A DNA stretch of 33,003 nt from an uncultured Collinsella sp. (GCA_958447445.1 CAUDAE010000006.1:1-33003), one strand, 5' to 3'; numbered from the stretch's first letter, positions 22,642 through 31,604 are shown. Translations and numbers: made by a program. The notes: a model not told the origin generated them from the letters alone.

Positions 22642-23601
22642 TTATTTATCCTGCTCCAGCAGATCGGACGGTGTGCGGTCGGGCTTGCCACCGCGGAAGA
22701 TCTCGCGACCGTGCAGGCGATGCTCCAAGTCGCGCTCGGCCTTTTCTTCCGTGATCTTGGTCTGGCTTACCGCCGGGTCCTCAATCAGTGACGATACCGA
22801 GTTCACCTGCTTTTGGATGCGCTCGGCAATCGTGTCATCCATGCTCACGATACGCATCTTCCAGTCGATACTCGTGGCATTTGACGAGCTCTTGGTCCAC
22901 ACAAACGTCAAAATGGCGCTCTGATGACCCCGCGCGGGGAACATGCCAAAGAAGGAATCATGCTGGATATTGCTGTCCTCGTCGATATAGGCGTGCACGT
23001 TGTACACCACGCGGTCGATCTTATCGTTAAGCAACGCGTTGGTCGCAAGCGCCGCAGCCTGAATCTGCCCGTTGGACAGCAGCTCGAGCTCGTTGGCAGA
23101 CGACGTGTCCAACACCGTCACCTCTACCGTACCCGTGCGTTCGTCCGCCTCGTCGACGCTAAAGTCGAGCGGGAACTGCGTAAAGCCGTTACCCCACTCA
23201 AGGCCGCCCTTCAGCGCGGTCGAAACGGTATCGACCGAAACGCTCTCGGACAGGTTGGCAGTGTTCAGGCGGCGCATCACGCCGTAGCCAATCTGCATGC
23301 CCACGATCAGCACCAAGATGCCGATAACCACGGCCATGGCAGTCTTCGTAATGGTATGGCTCACCTGCGAGCCCGAAGGATCGTCTTCGGACAGCGGGTC
23401 GATATGTTTTGCCTGGCTCGCGCGATCCTCGCTGCGCAGCCGCGCCAGCGTCGCCTTGTCACCGCGCTTGACGGCAGCCTCTTTCTCGCGCATGCGCTCG
23501 GTACGCTTTTTGGCGAGCGTAGGATCCAAGACGCCGGATGCATCGATTTCGGAGAATAACTCCGTCACTTCTTCCGGAGTCAAAGGGTTCTTGTCAGCCA
23601 T
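22642..23601 (-). CDS. Membrane-anchored protein of unknown function
   Basis: 319 residues, ATG 23601 after AGGAAG. I do not recognise a family. Residues 1-80 are charged and cytoplasmic (LTPEEVTELFSEIDASGVLD, LAKKRTERMREKEAAVKRGD); one membrane helix lies at ~88-108 (AMAVVIGILVLIVGMQIGYG). The extracytoplasmic part (~110-290) has alternating strands such as VEVTVLDTSSANELELLS, VVYNVHAYIDED, AILTFVWTK and WKMRIVSMDD; a hydrophilic C-terminal tail follows. It starts 19 bp after the ABC exporter stop and shares its strand, so it is probably cotranscribed and might act with it (inference). Confidence 0.7.
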   Translation of the reverse strand: MADKNPLTPEEVTELFSEIDASGVLDPTLAKKRTERMREKEAAVKRGDKATLARLRSEDRASQAKHIDPLSEDDPSGSQVSHTITKTAMAVVIGILVLIVGMQIGYGVMRRLNTANLSESVSVDTVSTALKGGLEWGNGFTQFPLDFSVDEADERTGTVEVTVLDTSSANELELLSNGQIQAAALATNALLNDKIDRVVYNVHAYIDEDSNIQHDSFFGMFPARGHQSAILTFVWTKSSSNATSIDWKMRIVSMDDTIAERIQKQVNSVSSLIEDPAVSQTKITEEKAERDLEHRLHGREIFRGGKPDRTPSDLLEQDK

Positions 23602-23620
23602 AAACTTCCTGTCATATCAA

Positions 23621-25390
23621 TCAGTCGAGCTCGTGCGCACGCGCACCTTCGAACTGCATTCGATAGTAACGGGCATAGGTGCCGCCACGGGCGAGAAGCT
23701 GCTCGTGCGTACCACGTTCCACAACGCGACCATGCTCGACGGTCGCAATCTCGTCGGCATGCTTAATGGTCGAGAGACGGTGGGCGATGATAATCGTGGT
23801 ACGGCCGCGCGCCAGGCGCTCGAGCGACTCCTGCACCGCCTCCTCGCTCTCGTTATCCAAGGCGCTCGTCGCCTCGTCCAGGATCAAGATCTTGGGGTTC
23901 TTGAGAAACACGCGCGCAATGGCTACGCGCTGCTTCTGGCCGCCCGAAAGACGGCTGCCACGCTCGCCCACGACCGTGTCGTAGCCCTGCGGCAGCGACT
24001 CAATGAAGGTATCGATATTGGCGCGGCGGGCGGCCTCGGCAACTTCTTCTGCCGTGGCGCCTGGCTTGCCGTAAGCGATGTTCTCGCCAATCGTACCGCC
24101 AAACAGATAGACATCCTGCTGCACCAGGCCAATGGCGCGGCGCAGACTCTGTTGCGTCACGTCGCGCACGTCCTGGCCGTCGATGCTGATGGATCCGTCC
24201 GCCACGTCGTAAAAGCGCGGCAGCAGCGAACAAGTCGTAGACTTGCCGCCGCCCGAGGGGCCAACCAGGGCGATGGTCTGTCCGGGCTTGATGGACAGAT
24301 TCATATGGTCGATCACGGGACGAGCCTCTTCGCCGCCGCCCAGCTCAACATCCTCATAGCTAAAGCACACGTCGCGATACTCAACCGCACCAGCCGTCAC
24401 CTGCAGGTCCGCGGCATCCGGCTTGTCCTGGATATCCGGAGCGGTCGAAAGCACCTCGTCCATACGCTTAAAGCCGGCGATGGCCTTCTGATACGTTTCG
24501 GCCGAATTGACGAGCGTCTCGAGCGGCGTGCAGAACAGTGAAATGTAGAGCGCGAAGGTCGCCATATCGACCGCCTGCAGTTGGCCTTGCGCCACCAGCC
24601 AACCACCCAGCAGCACCACGATCACGTACAGCACGCCCGAGAGCAGGCCATACGTCGCAGTGTAGATGCCCATGGCGTGATACATATTCTCCTTGGACGA
24701 AAGATAGCGGTCGTTCGAGGCGCGAAACTTAGAGCGTTCGGTCTCCTCGTTCGCAAAACTCTTGACCACGCGCATGCCTGCCAGCGAATCCTGCAGCTGG
24801 GCATTAATACCGCTGATCTTTTTGCGGTTGTCGCTAAAGACCTCGCGCATGCGCATGTTCTGCCAAAACATGATGACCGCAAACACCGCCGTCACCACGA
24901 CCATGGCAAGCGCCAGCACCGGAGCGATGGTAAAGAGGATCACAAACGAGCCGATAATCTCGATACCGCAGATGATTATCCACTCGGGTACGTGATGCGC
25001 TGCCTCACAGATATCAAATAGGTCGTTGACCACGCGGCTCATCATGTCACCCGAGCTGTTGCGATCGAAGTACGCAAAGCTAAAGCGCTCGTACTGATCG
25101 AACAGGTCCTCGCGCATCTTGGACTCCATGCGCGCGCCCATCACATGGCCCCAATAGCTCACAAAGTAGCGGCAGGCGCAACGGATGGCATACATCAGTA
25201 CCAAGCCGACCGCGATCATACCGAGCGCCTGCATAATAGCAGCCTGACCCTGGGTAAAGAGCCCGCCGGTCAGATTACGCAGGATAATGGGAAACGCCAG
25301 GTCAATGGCGGCAAGCACCAGGGCGCAAATGGTATCGGCAACAAAAAGCCCCATCTGGGGCTTGTAGTAAGAAAGAAACCTTTTCAGCAT
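23621..25390 (-). CDS. ABC transporter, fused permease and ATP-binding domains (exporter type)
   Basis: 589 residues from ATG 25390; AAGGTG lies at the 3' edge of the RNA element copy B. The frame runs on upstream through that element but has no ribosome site there. Residues ~15-300 form the six-helix exporter membrane domain; the ATPase domain follows with Walker A GPSGGGKST, Q-loop LVQQDVYLFGG, signature RLSGGQKQR, Walker B ILILDEATSALD and switch IIAHRLST. It resembles MsbA/LmrA-type half transporters, which act as dimers to export lipids, drugs or peptides. The substrate is unknown. Its leader being one of two copies of a structured element suggests RNA-based control (inference). Confidence 0.92.
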   Translation of the reverse strand: MLKRFLSYYKPQMGLFVADTICALVLAAIDLAFPIILRNLTGGLFTQGQAAIMQALGMIAVGLVLMYAIRCACRYFVSYWGHVMGARMESKMREDLFDQYERFSFAYFDRNSSGDMMSRVVNDLFDICEAAHHVPEWIIICGIEIIGSFVILFTIAPVLALAMVVVTAVFAVIMFWQNMRMREVFSDNRKKISGINAQLQDSLAGMRVVKSFANEETERSKFRASNDRYLSSKENMYHAMGIYTATYGLLSGVLYVIVVLLGGWLVAQGQLQAVDMATFALYISLFCTPLETLVNSAETYQKAIAGFKRMDEVLSTAPDIQDKPDAADLQVTAGAVEYRDVCFSYEDVELGGGEEARPVIDHMNLSIKPGQTIALVGPSGGGKSTTCSLLPRFYDVADGSISIDGQDVRDVTQQSLRRAIGLVQQDVYLFGGTIGENIAYGKPGATAEEVAEAARRANIDTFIESLPQGYDTVVGERGSRLSGGQKQRVAIARVFLKNPKILILDEATSALDNESEEAVQESLERLARGRTTIIIAHRLSTIKHADEIATVEHGRVVERGTHEQLLARGGTYARYYRMQFEGARAHELD

Positions 25391-25397
25391 AATCACC

Positions 25398-25545
25398 TTA
25401 CGCGGTTTTACCAAACCGCGTTTCATCTCGACGCTGCAAGTGCTCCATTTGGACAATCTGGCCTTCAATCGTCGGTCGCGTATATCCATACGCTTCCCTC
25501 CTCTTTTAGGCCACCTTGTCTCAAATGGAGCACTTTCGCTGACTT
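25398..25545 (-). ncRNA. Candidate structured RNA element, copy B, in the ABC exporter leader
   Basis: 148 nt on the minus strand. Order: box AAGTCAGCGAAA (25545-25534); P1 GTGCTCCATTTG (25533-25522) pairing perfectly with CAAATGGAGCAC (25451-25440); CAAGGT/AGATTG internal loop; P2 GGCCT with AGGCC (25508-25512 and 25460-25464); AAAA; P3 GCGTAT-GGAT-ATACGC (25478-25493); ATTGA; box TTGCAGCGTCGAG (25439-25427); five variable bases; P4 arms ACGCGGTTT/AAACCGCGT. The boxes and P4 are identical to copy A while P1 shares no sequence with it. The exporter's AAGG ribosome site follows P4 directly, so the element could gate translation, or be a processed 3' end of the upstream Nudix transcript. Confidence 0.7.
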
Positions 25546-25574
25546 ACACAAACCTACGGAATCATTCCCGCTCG

Positions 25575-26270
25575 TTAAAGATCGGCTCCGCCCAACCTAT
25601 GCGCGATGCTATCGCAGGCCAAGGCGCCCACGACGGTCTTGGCATCTTCGATCTTGCCGTCGAGCACGGCGTCAATCAGCTCGTGCAGCGGCACGAGGTC
25701 CACGTTGACGAACTCGTCATCATCGGGGTTGGGCGCATCAAACTCGAGCTTGGTAGCCAAGTAGATGTGAATGATCTCGTCGCAAAAACCGCAGGACGTG
25801 ACAATCGACGTCAAAAAGCGAATGCGACCAGCCCTAAAGCCCGTCTCCTCATGCAGCTCGCGCTTGGCGCAATCGAGCGGGTCCTCGCCTGGGTCGAGCT
25901 TGCCGGCGGGAACCTCGACCGTCACGCGGTCGATGGCGGTGCGGTACTGACGCACCAGTACGATCTTGCCGCTCTCGGTCAGTGCCACAACGGCCGCCGC
26001 ACCCGGATGGCGAACGATATCGCGGGCGCTACGGCGACCGTTGGGCAGTTCAACCTCAAGACGGTGGACGTCGAGGATCTTGCCCTTCCAGGCGCACTCC
26101 TCCGAAAGAATCTTCTCGTGCAGCTCGGCATCGTGCGGGTCGTCGTCGCCCAGCACCAGCGCCGGCTCGTCAGCGACCTCGCCACCAGGCTCGCCCTCGG
26201 CGTGCCCATACATGCGGCTGTCCTCTTCGACGATCTGCGCGTCCACGAGCTCTTCGTTCTTCTCGTCCAT
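25575..26270 (-). CDS. Nudix hydrolase, ADP-ribose pyrophosphatase-like
   Basis: About 231 residues from ATG 26270, nine bases after GAGGG; ATG 26279 abuts that site and is less likely. The Nudix box is intact: GKLDPGEDPLDCAKRELHEETGF (G-x5-E-x7-R-E-x2-E-E-x-G). The preceding IVLVRQYRTAIDRVTVEVPAG is typical of the ADP-ribose/nucleoside-diphosphate-sugar branch. An acidic ~60-residue N-terminal extension (rich in Glu/Asp) is not part of the fold. It would clear toxic nucleoside diphosphate derivatives with Mg2+. It lies 21 bp downstream of purD on the same strand, consistent with cotranscription. Confidence 0.88.
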   Translation of the reverse strand: MDEKNEELVDAQIVEEDSRMYGHAEGEPGGEVADEPALVLGDDDPHDAELHEKILSEECAWKGKILDVHRLEVELPNGRRSARDIVRHPGAAAVVALTESGKIVLVRQYRTAIDRVTVEVPAGKLDPGEDPLDCAKRELHEETGFRAGRIRFLTSIVTSCGFCDEIIHIYLATKLEFDAPNPDDDEFVNVDLVPLHELIDAVLDGKIEDAKTVVGALACDSIAHRLGGADL

Positions 26271-26291
26271 CCGTCTCATCCCTCTCGGACT

Positions 26292-27596
26292 TTAGGCATC
26301 CCAGGCGTCGCGGCCACGCAGCGCGCGCAGGCCGATGTCATGACGCAGGGTCTTGCCCTCAAAATCAATCTTCTCGCAGGCCTCGTAGGCAAGGTTGCGA
26401 GCGTTCTCGAACGTGTCGCCCAGCGCGGTCACGGCAAGCACGCGGCCACCGTTGGTCACGAGTTGACCGTCCACCACGGCGGTGCCGGCATGGTACACGG
26501 TCACGTTCTCCATGGCCTCGGCGTCGGCGATGCCGGTGATGACTTTGCCCTTCTCGTAGCTGCCGGGGTAGCCCGCGCTCGTCAGGACAACAGCCACGGC
26601 CCACTCGTCACGCCAGTCGAGTTCAATCTGATCGAGCTCGCAGTTGGCGCAGGCGAGCATGACCTCGACCAGGTCGTTCTTGAGGCGCGGCAGCACGACC
26701 TGCGTCTCGGGGTCGCCAAAGCGGGCGTTGAACTCCAGCACCTTGGGGCCGGCGGGGGTAAGCATAAAGCCGCCGTACAGGCAGCCGCGGTAGTCGATGC
26801 CCTCGGCGGCGAGCTCGGCCACGGTCTGCTCCATGACCTTCACCATGGTGGCGTGCTCCTCGTCGGTCACGATGGGCACCGGGCTGTAGACGCCCATACC
26901 ACCGGTGTTGGGGCCCTTGTCGCCCTCGAGTGCACGCTTGTGATCCTGCGAGGTGGCCATAGGACGCACGGTCTTGCCGTCGGTAAAGGCCAGCAGCGAG
27001 CACTCGGGGCCAACCAGCATTTCCTCAATGACAACGGTGTTGCCGGCATCGCCAAAGGTGCCGCCAAAACACTCACGCACGGCTTCCTCGGCCTGCGCAA
27101 GCTCAGTCGCCACGATAACGCCCTTGCCCGCGGCAAGGCCGTCGGCCTTGACGACCAGCGGGGCACCCTGCTCACGCACATAGGCAAGAGCCGAAGCCTC
27201 GTCGGTAAACGAGCCGTAGGCGGCCGTCGGAATGCCGGCACGCTCCATGAGTTGCTTGGAGAATAGCTTGGAGCCCTCCATCTGAGCGCCCTCGGCACCC
27301 GGGCCAAAGCAGGGAATGCCCACCGCGCGCACGGCATCGGCAACGCCCGCCACGAGCGGAGCCTCGGGGCCAATCACCACGAGTCCGCATCCGTGGCTCT
27401 GGGCAAACGCCGCCACGGCCGCAGGATCGCAATCGTCGAGAACCACGTTCTCGCCGCAGCTCGCGGTGCCGCCGTTACCCGGCGCGATGTAGAGCTTGCC
27501 GGCGCGCGGTGATGCTGCGAGCTTTGCTGCCAGAGCATGCTCGCGGCCGCCGCTGCCCAACAACAGGATGTCGATGGTTTGAGTGTCCGCCTTCAA
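26292..27596 (-). CDS. purD: Phosphoribosylamine-glycine ligase
   Basis: 434 residues. The start is a TTG at 27596, five bases after GAGGAGG; no ATG lies before the conserved LLLGSGGREHALAAKL. It joins glycine to phosphoribosylamine with ATP, the second purine step. ATP-grasp landmarks: VKADGLAAGKGVIVA, IEEMLVGPECSLLAFTDG, KRALEGDKGPNTGGMGVYSP and VLEFNARFGDPETQVVLPRL. Length equals the family norm (~430). The Nudix gene follows. Its product feeds PurN, encoded 16 kb away. Confidence 0.96.
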   Translation of the reverse strand: MKADTQTIDILLLGSGGREHALAAKLAASPRAGKLYIAPGNGGTASCGENVVLDDCDPAAVAAFAQSHGCGLVVIGPEAPLVAGVADAVRAVGIPCFGPGAEGAQMEGSKLFSKQLMERAGIPTAAYGSFTDEASALAYVREQGAPLVVKADGLAAGKGVIVATELAQAEEAVRECFGGTFGDAGNTVVIEEMLVGPECSLLAFTDGKTVRPMATSQDHKRALEGDKGPNTGGMGVYSPVPIVTDEEHATMVKVMEQTVAELAAEGIDYRGCLYGGFMLTPAGPKVLEFNARFGDPETQVVLPRLKNDLVEVMLACANCELDQIELDWRDEWAVAVVLTSAGYPGSYEKGKVITGIADAEAMENVTVYHAGTAVVDGQLVTNGGRVLAVTALGDTFENARNLAYEACEKIDFEGKTLRHDIGLRALRGRDAWDA

Positions 27597-27650
27597 GGGT
27601 GCCTCCTCTATGGATTAGCGGCCCGCTCCGCGCGAGCCCTTTGCAAGCAA

Positions 27651-27692
27651 ATATACCCCTCGGCCGCCCGCTTGGGCTGCAAAGGGGTATAT
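27651..27692 (-). terminator. Hairpin downstream of purA
   Basis: ATATACCCCT (27651-27660) pairs with AGGGGTATAT (27683-27692), and GCCC/GGGC pairs inside. On the minus strand the tail is TTTGCTTGC, a weak T-run, so it is a probable but modest terminator between purA and purD. Confidence 0.55.
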
Positions 27693-27714
27693 CGCAATAA
27701 CCGAATAGTGCCGA

Positions 27715-29001
27715 TTACTTCCAGAATCGGTTGATGATCTGCTCGCGACCGGCGCCGACGCCAATGAACGTCACGCGGGTGTGTGCCAGATCCTCGATAA
27801 ATGCCACGTAGTCCTGAGCCTCCTGCGGCAGCTCGTCAAAGCTGCGGCAACCGGTGATGTCGCACTTCCAGCCCGGGAGCTCCTCGTAGATGGGCTTGGC
27901 ATGCTCAAAGCGCACCTGGTGCTCGGGCACGCTCGTGTAACGCTCGCCATCGACGTCGTAGGCCACGCACACCTTAATGGTGTCGAAGGCCGAAAGCACG
28001 TCGAGCTTGGTCATGGCGATGTCGGTGAGGCCGTTGACGCGCGAGGCGTAGTTGGCGATGGGGCCGTCGAACCAGCCGCAGCGACGACGGCGACCGGTGG
28101 TCACACCGTATTCATAGCCCTCCTCGGTCAGCGTGTGGCCGGCCTCGGACTCATAGGAAAGCTCGGTGGGCATGGGGCCCGAACCGACGCGGGTGATATA
28201 GGCCTTCATGACGCCCAGCACGCGGTTGACGTTCTTCATACCGACGCCGGAGCCGGTGATGGCGCCGCCGGCGGTGCAGTTGGAAGACGTCACGTACGGA
28301 TAGGTGCCGTGGTCGATGTCGAGTAGCGTCGCCTGGGCGCCCTCAAACAGCAGGTCCTTGCCCTCATCGATCATGTTGTTGAGCAGCAGGCTCGTCTCGG
28401 TGATGTAGGGGCGCAGGCGCTCGGCCATCGGCAGGTACTCGTCGCAAATCTGGTCCACGGTGTAGGTGGGCAGGTTGTAGATGAGCTCGAGCTCGGGGTT
28501 CACGCGGGCGAGAGCGGTCTCCAGCTTGTCGCGGAACAGCGCCTCGTCCAGCATGTCCTGCATGCGCAGGCCGATGCGAGCCATCTTGTCCTGATAGCAC
28601 GGACCAATGCCGCGCTTGGTGGTACCGATGTTCTTCTTGCCGAGCTTCTGCTCAAAGGCGCCATCCAGATCGATGTGGTACGGCATGATGACATGCGCGT
28701 TGCCGCTAATCTTGAGGTTCTTGGTGGTGATGCCGTCGGCCTCGAACATGTCGATCTCCTCAAGGACAACCTTGGGGTTGACGACGCAGCCGTTACCGAT
28801 CACCGACACGTGGTCAGAATACATGATGCCGGAGGGCACCTGGTGCAGGCCGTACTTCTTGCCGTTGACGACGATGGTGTGACCGGCGTTGTTGCCGCCC
28901 GAGTAGCGCACGACGGCATCGAAGTCGCCGGCGACCAGGTCGCAAATCTTACCCTTGCCCTCATCGCCCCACTGGGCACCGACCAAAACGGTTGACGGCA
29001 T
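27715..29001 (-). CDS. purA: Adenylosuccinate synthetase
   Basis: 428 residues, ATG 29001 after AAGGAG. It condenses IMP and aspartate using GTP, the first step of the AMP branch. The N-terminus VLVGAQWGDEGKGKICDLVA carries the GTP-binding P-loop and catalytic Asp; NNAGHTI holds the catalytic His. IGTTKRGIGPCYQDKMAR, LFEGAQATLLDIDHGTYPYVTSSN and TTGRRRRCGWFD are all conserved. Length is normal (~430). It stands on the same strand upstream of purD, separated by the hairpin at 27651. Confidence 0.97.
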   Translation of the reverse strand: MPSTVLVGAQWGDEGKGKICDLVAGDFDAVVRYSGGNNAGHTIVVNGKKYGLHQVPSGIMYSDHVSVIGNGCVVNPKVVLEEIDMFEADGITTKNLKISGNAHVIMPYHIDLDGAFEQKLGKKNIGTTKRGIGPCYQDKMARIGLRMQDMLDEALFRDKLETALARVNPELELIYNLPTYTVDQICDEYLPMAERLRPYITETSLLLNNMIDEGKDLLFEGAQATLLDIDHGTYPYVTSSNCTAGGAITGSGVGMKNVNRVLGVMKAYITRVGSGPMPTELSYESEAGHTLTEEGYEYGVTTGRRRRCGWFDGPIANYASRVNGLTDIAMTKLDVLSAFDTIKVCVAYDVDGERYTSVPEHQVRFEHAKPIYEELPGWKCDITGCRSFDELPQEAQDYVAFIEDLAHTRVTFIGVGAGREQIINRFWK

Positions 29002-29094
29002 GTTTACTCCTTACATTCATGGACTGTCTACGCACCACGCCGGCACGCAGAAGCACAAAACATTCCCAGTATACCCGTGCAACGGGCGCCTGTC

Positions 29095-30486
29095 CTACTC
29101 CTCGGCATGCGCCCCATCAAGCTCATAGAACTTGGTGGATGCCGGCAGGAACATCAGGTCGACGTCGCCGATCGGGCCCGAACGGTTCTTGGCCACGACG
29201 ATACGCGTAAAGCCCTCGTCGGGTAGATCGTAGCGAAAGGACTCGGCCTCGTCGGCGGAACGGTCCAAGAACATAACGATATCGGCGTCCTGCTCGATGG
29301 AGCCCGATTCACGAAGGTCGGAAAGCTGCGGGCGCTTGCCGGTACGGGATTCGACCTGACGTGAGAGCTGCGACAGCGCGATGAGCGGGATCTTGAGCTC
29401 CTTGGCCATGATCTTCAAACCACGCGACATCTCCGAGACCTCGACGGTACGGCTCTCGGAGCGGCGTCCCGGCGGAGGACTCACCAGCTGCAGGTAGTCC
29501 AGGATGATGATAGCCTTCTCCTTGTTGTGGAGCATGCGGCGGCTCTTGGCGCGAATCTCGGTCACCGTGGTGCCGGGCGTATCGTCAATCAGAATATCGA
29601 GCTTGGACAAGGTCTGCGTGGCCTCGTTGATATTGGCCCACTGCTCGGGGCTAATGCGGCCCATGCGGAAGTCACTGATCGAAATCATGGCGTAGGCGCA
29701 AATCAGACGCTGGGCAATTTCCTTGCCCGACATCTCCAGCGAGAAGAAGCCGACGGTATAACCAGCAGCGGCAGCGTTGAGCGCCAGATTCAGGGCGAAC
29801 GACGTCTTACCTACAGCAGGACGGGCGCCGATGATGATGAGCTGACCCTCGCGGAAGCCCATGAGCATGCGGTCGAGCGACGGGAAACCCGTGGGTACGC
29901 CCGCGGCCTGTCCACCGGCCTGGCACACTTCCTCGGCCTCGTTATAGGCCTCGACCATAAACTCGGTCAGCGTCTTGTAGCTCGACTTGACCTCGCGTGC
30001 CGTGACCTTGAGCAGCTTGCTCTCGGCTAGCTCCACGACCTCTTTGGTGTCGGTGGGGGCGTTATATGCCAGCGCGTTGATCTCGTTGGTGGCGCCGATC
30101 AGCTCACGCAGCATCGAATCGCGGCGAACGATGGCGGCATGGTGCTGCCAGTTGACGAGCGACAGGGTCTGACCCATCAACTCCAAAATGTACGCTTCGC
30201 CGCCCACGGCATCGAGCTTGTTGATGCTTCGCAGGTAATCGATCAGCGAGATGGAGTCGATGGGAATGCGGCTGTTGTACATATCGACCATCGCGGTATA
30301 GATGGTCTTATGAATGGGCCGGTAGAAGTCATCGGGCTGCAGCTCGACCTGGGCCTCCTCGACCACCTCGGGCGATAGCAGCATAGCGGCCAGTACATTG
30401 GCCTCTGCATCTTGGTTTTGGGGAAGACCCAACTTTGAGCCGCGGTCCTCAACCGTCAGCCCGGTCTCCCTATCGTCATATGCCAT
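29095..30486 (-). CDS. dnaB: Replicative DNA helicase
   Basis: 463 residues from ATG 30486, where GAGG lies six bases upstream; the earlier ATG and in-frame codons lack that spacing. DnaB unwinds DNA ahead of the replisome as a hexamer. The N-terminal domain (LPQNQDAEANVLAAMLLSPEVV) binds primase. The RecA-like core has Walker A IIGARPAVGKTSFALNLA, FSLEMSGKEIAQRL and Walker B KAIIILDYLQLV, then RQVESRTGKRPQLSDLRESGSIEQDADIV. The length is standard. It lies downstream of rplI, the common bacterial order, but a strong terminator separates them, so it probably has its own promoter in 30487-30640. Confidence 0.96.
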   Translation of the reverse strand: MAYDDRETGLTVEDRGSKLGLPQNQDAEANVLAAMLLSPEVVEEAQVELQPDDFYRPIHKTIYTAMVDMYNSRIPIDSISLIDYLRSINKLDAVGGEAYILELMGQTLSLVNWQHHAAIVRRDSMLRELIGATNEINALAYNAPTDTKEVVELAESKLLKVTAREVKSSYKTLTEFMVEAYNEAEEVCQAGGQAAGVPTGFPSLDRMLMGFREGQLIIIGARPAVGKTSFALNLALNAAAAGYTVGFFSLEMSGKEIAQRLICAYAMISISDFRMGRISPEQWANINEATQTLSKLDILIDDTPGTTVTEIRAKSRRMLHNKEKAIIILDYLQLVSPPPGRRSESRTVEVSEMSRGLKIMAKELKIPLIALSQLSRQVESRTGKRPQLSDLRESGSIEQDADIVMFLDRSADEAESFRYDLPDEGFTRIVVAKNRSGPIGDVDLMFLPASTKFYELDGAHAEE

Positions 30487-30648
30487 GAGCATCCTCATTC
30501 ATATCGCTTGCGAGCATCCATAGTATCAGCCACGGTCCCAAAACACGCCGCACGCGGCCAATCATCACCGAACCAAACGGATGAACGGTCCTGTACACAG
30601 GACTTCGACGCGACGTTCACTATGACACTCACTCAGCGCAAAAAACAA

Positions 30649-30678
30649 AAGGGCGCCCTGGTTTCCCAGAGCGCCCTT
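30649..30678 (-). terminator. Intrinsic terminator of the rpsF-ssb-rpsR-rplI operon
   Basis: AAGGGCGC-c-CTGG pairs with CCAG-a-GCGCCCTT; on the minus strand the stem is followed by TTGTTTTTTG. A strong terminator 33 bp after the rplI stop. Between it and dnaB there is also a perfect GTCCTG-TACA-CAGGAC hairpin (30588-30603). Confidence 0.88.
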
Positions 30679-30710
30679 CTTAGAACAAGATTGTTGCGTT
30701 GCAGCAAATG

Positions 30711-31250
30711 CTACTCGGCAGCAACCTCAGTCTCGACCTCGGCGGTCTCGGCCTCGGCGACCTCAGCGGCCTCCTCGACCTCAGCCTCGGCAGCGAGCTC
30801 CTCGGCGGTAACGCCGACGAGAACGACAACCTCGGCCTTGATCTCGCGGTACAGCGAGATGGCAACGGTGTGGGCACCGGCAACCTTGATGGGCTTACCG
30901 AGCTCGACGCGCTTGCGGTCGATGTCCATACCGAGCTGAGCCTTGATGGCATCAGCGATCATAGCGGCGGTAACGGAGCCAAAGAGGATGCCCTCGTCGC
31001 CGACCTTGACGTCAACGGTGACCGTCTTGCCCTCGAAGGCAGCCTTGGTCTCGTTGGCGGTAGCCAGACGGACGGCCTCGCGCTTGGCGATGTTGTTGCG
31101 ACGCTCGTCAAGCTGCTTGAGGTTGCCCTTGGTGGCGGCAACAGCGAGCTTCTTGGGGAACAGGAAGTTCTCAGCGTAACCCTGAGCGACCTCTACGACG
31201 TCACCCTCGCCGCCCTTGCCCTTGATCTCATCGAGAAGAATAACCTTCAT
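30711..31250 (-). CDS. rplI: 50S ribosomal protein L9 with acidic C-terminal extension
   Basis: 179 residues, ATG 31250 after AAGGGAG. The N-terminal rRNA-binding domain is clear (MKVILLDEIKGKGGEGDVVEV, GYAENFLFPKKLAV), followed by the long helix and the C-terminal domain (FGSVTAAMIADAIKAQLGMDIDRKRV). Typical L9 is ~150 residues. Here ~30 extra residues form an Ala/Glu/Val-rich tail after VVVLVGVTAEELAAE, with Glu-Val-Ala repeats, low in complexity and very acidic for a ribosomal protein. It is the last gene of the rpsF operon. Confidence 0.96.
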   Translation of the reverse strand: MKVILLDEIKGKGGEGDVVEVAQGYAENFLFPKKLAVAATKGNLKQLDERRNNIAKREAVRLATANETKAAFEGKTVTVDVKVGDEGILFGSVTAAMIADAIKAQLGMDIDRKRVELGKPIKVAGAHTVAISLYREIKAEVVVLVGVTAEELAAEAEVEEAAEVAEAETAEVETEVAAE

Positions 31251-31265
31251 GATGCGTCTCCCTTC

Positions 31266-31532
31266 TTAGCCGCGGTCGCGGTTGCCACGAGAGGAAACCA
31301 CGGGGACGGTGTACGGCAGGAGAGCCATCTCGCGGGCGCGCTTGATGGCGTTGGCGATGTCATGCTGATGCTGCGTGCAAGCGCCAGTGACGCGACGGGG
31401 CTTGATCTTGCCACGGTCGGTCATGTACTTACGGAGAAGCTGAGTGTCCTTATAGTCGATGAACTCAGTGTTCTCCTTGCAGAACTGGCAGTACTTACGA
31501 CGCGGCTGACGTGCAGAAAAATCATTAGCCAT
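31266..31532 (-). CDS. rpsR: 30S ribosomal protein S18
   Basis: 88 residues from ATG 31532, with AAAGG about ten bases upstream; the 17-codon upstream extension is not expected in S18. The core KYCQFCKENTEFIDYKDTQLL, then GKIKPRRVTGACTQHQHDIANAIKRAR, is diagnostic. It keeps Cys-x-x-Cys near the N-terminus, part of the zinc-ribbon form of S18. S18 binds S6 on the small-subunit platform. It lies between ssb and rplI. Confidence 0.96.
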   Translation of the reverse strand: MANDFSARQPRRKYCQFCKENTEFIDYKDTQLLRKYMTDRGKIKPRRVTGACTQHQHDIANAIKRAREMALLPYTVPVVSSRGNRDRG

Positions 31533-31604
31533 GTCAAAATACCTTTCATTTGGCAACTTCGGCGAACCGAAGCCGCCTCTCACTCAAAAATAGGTGAACA
31601 ACCC

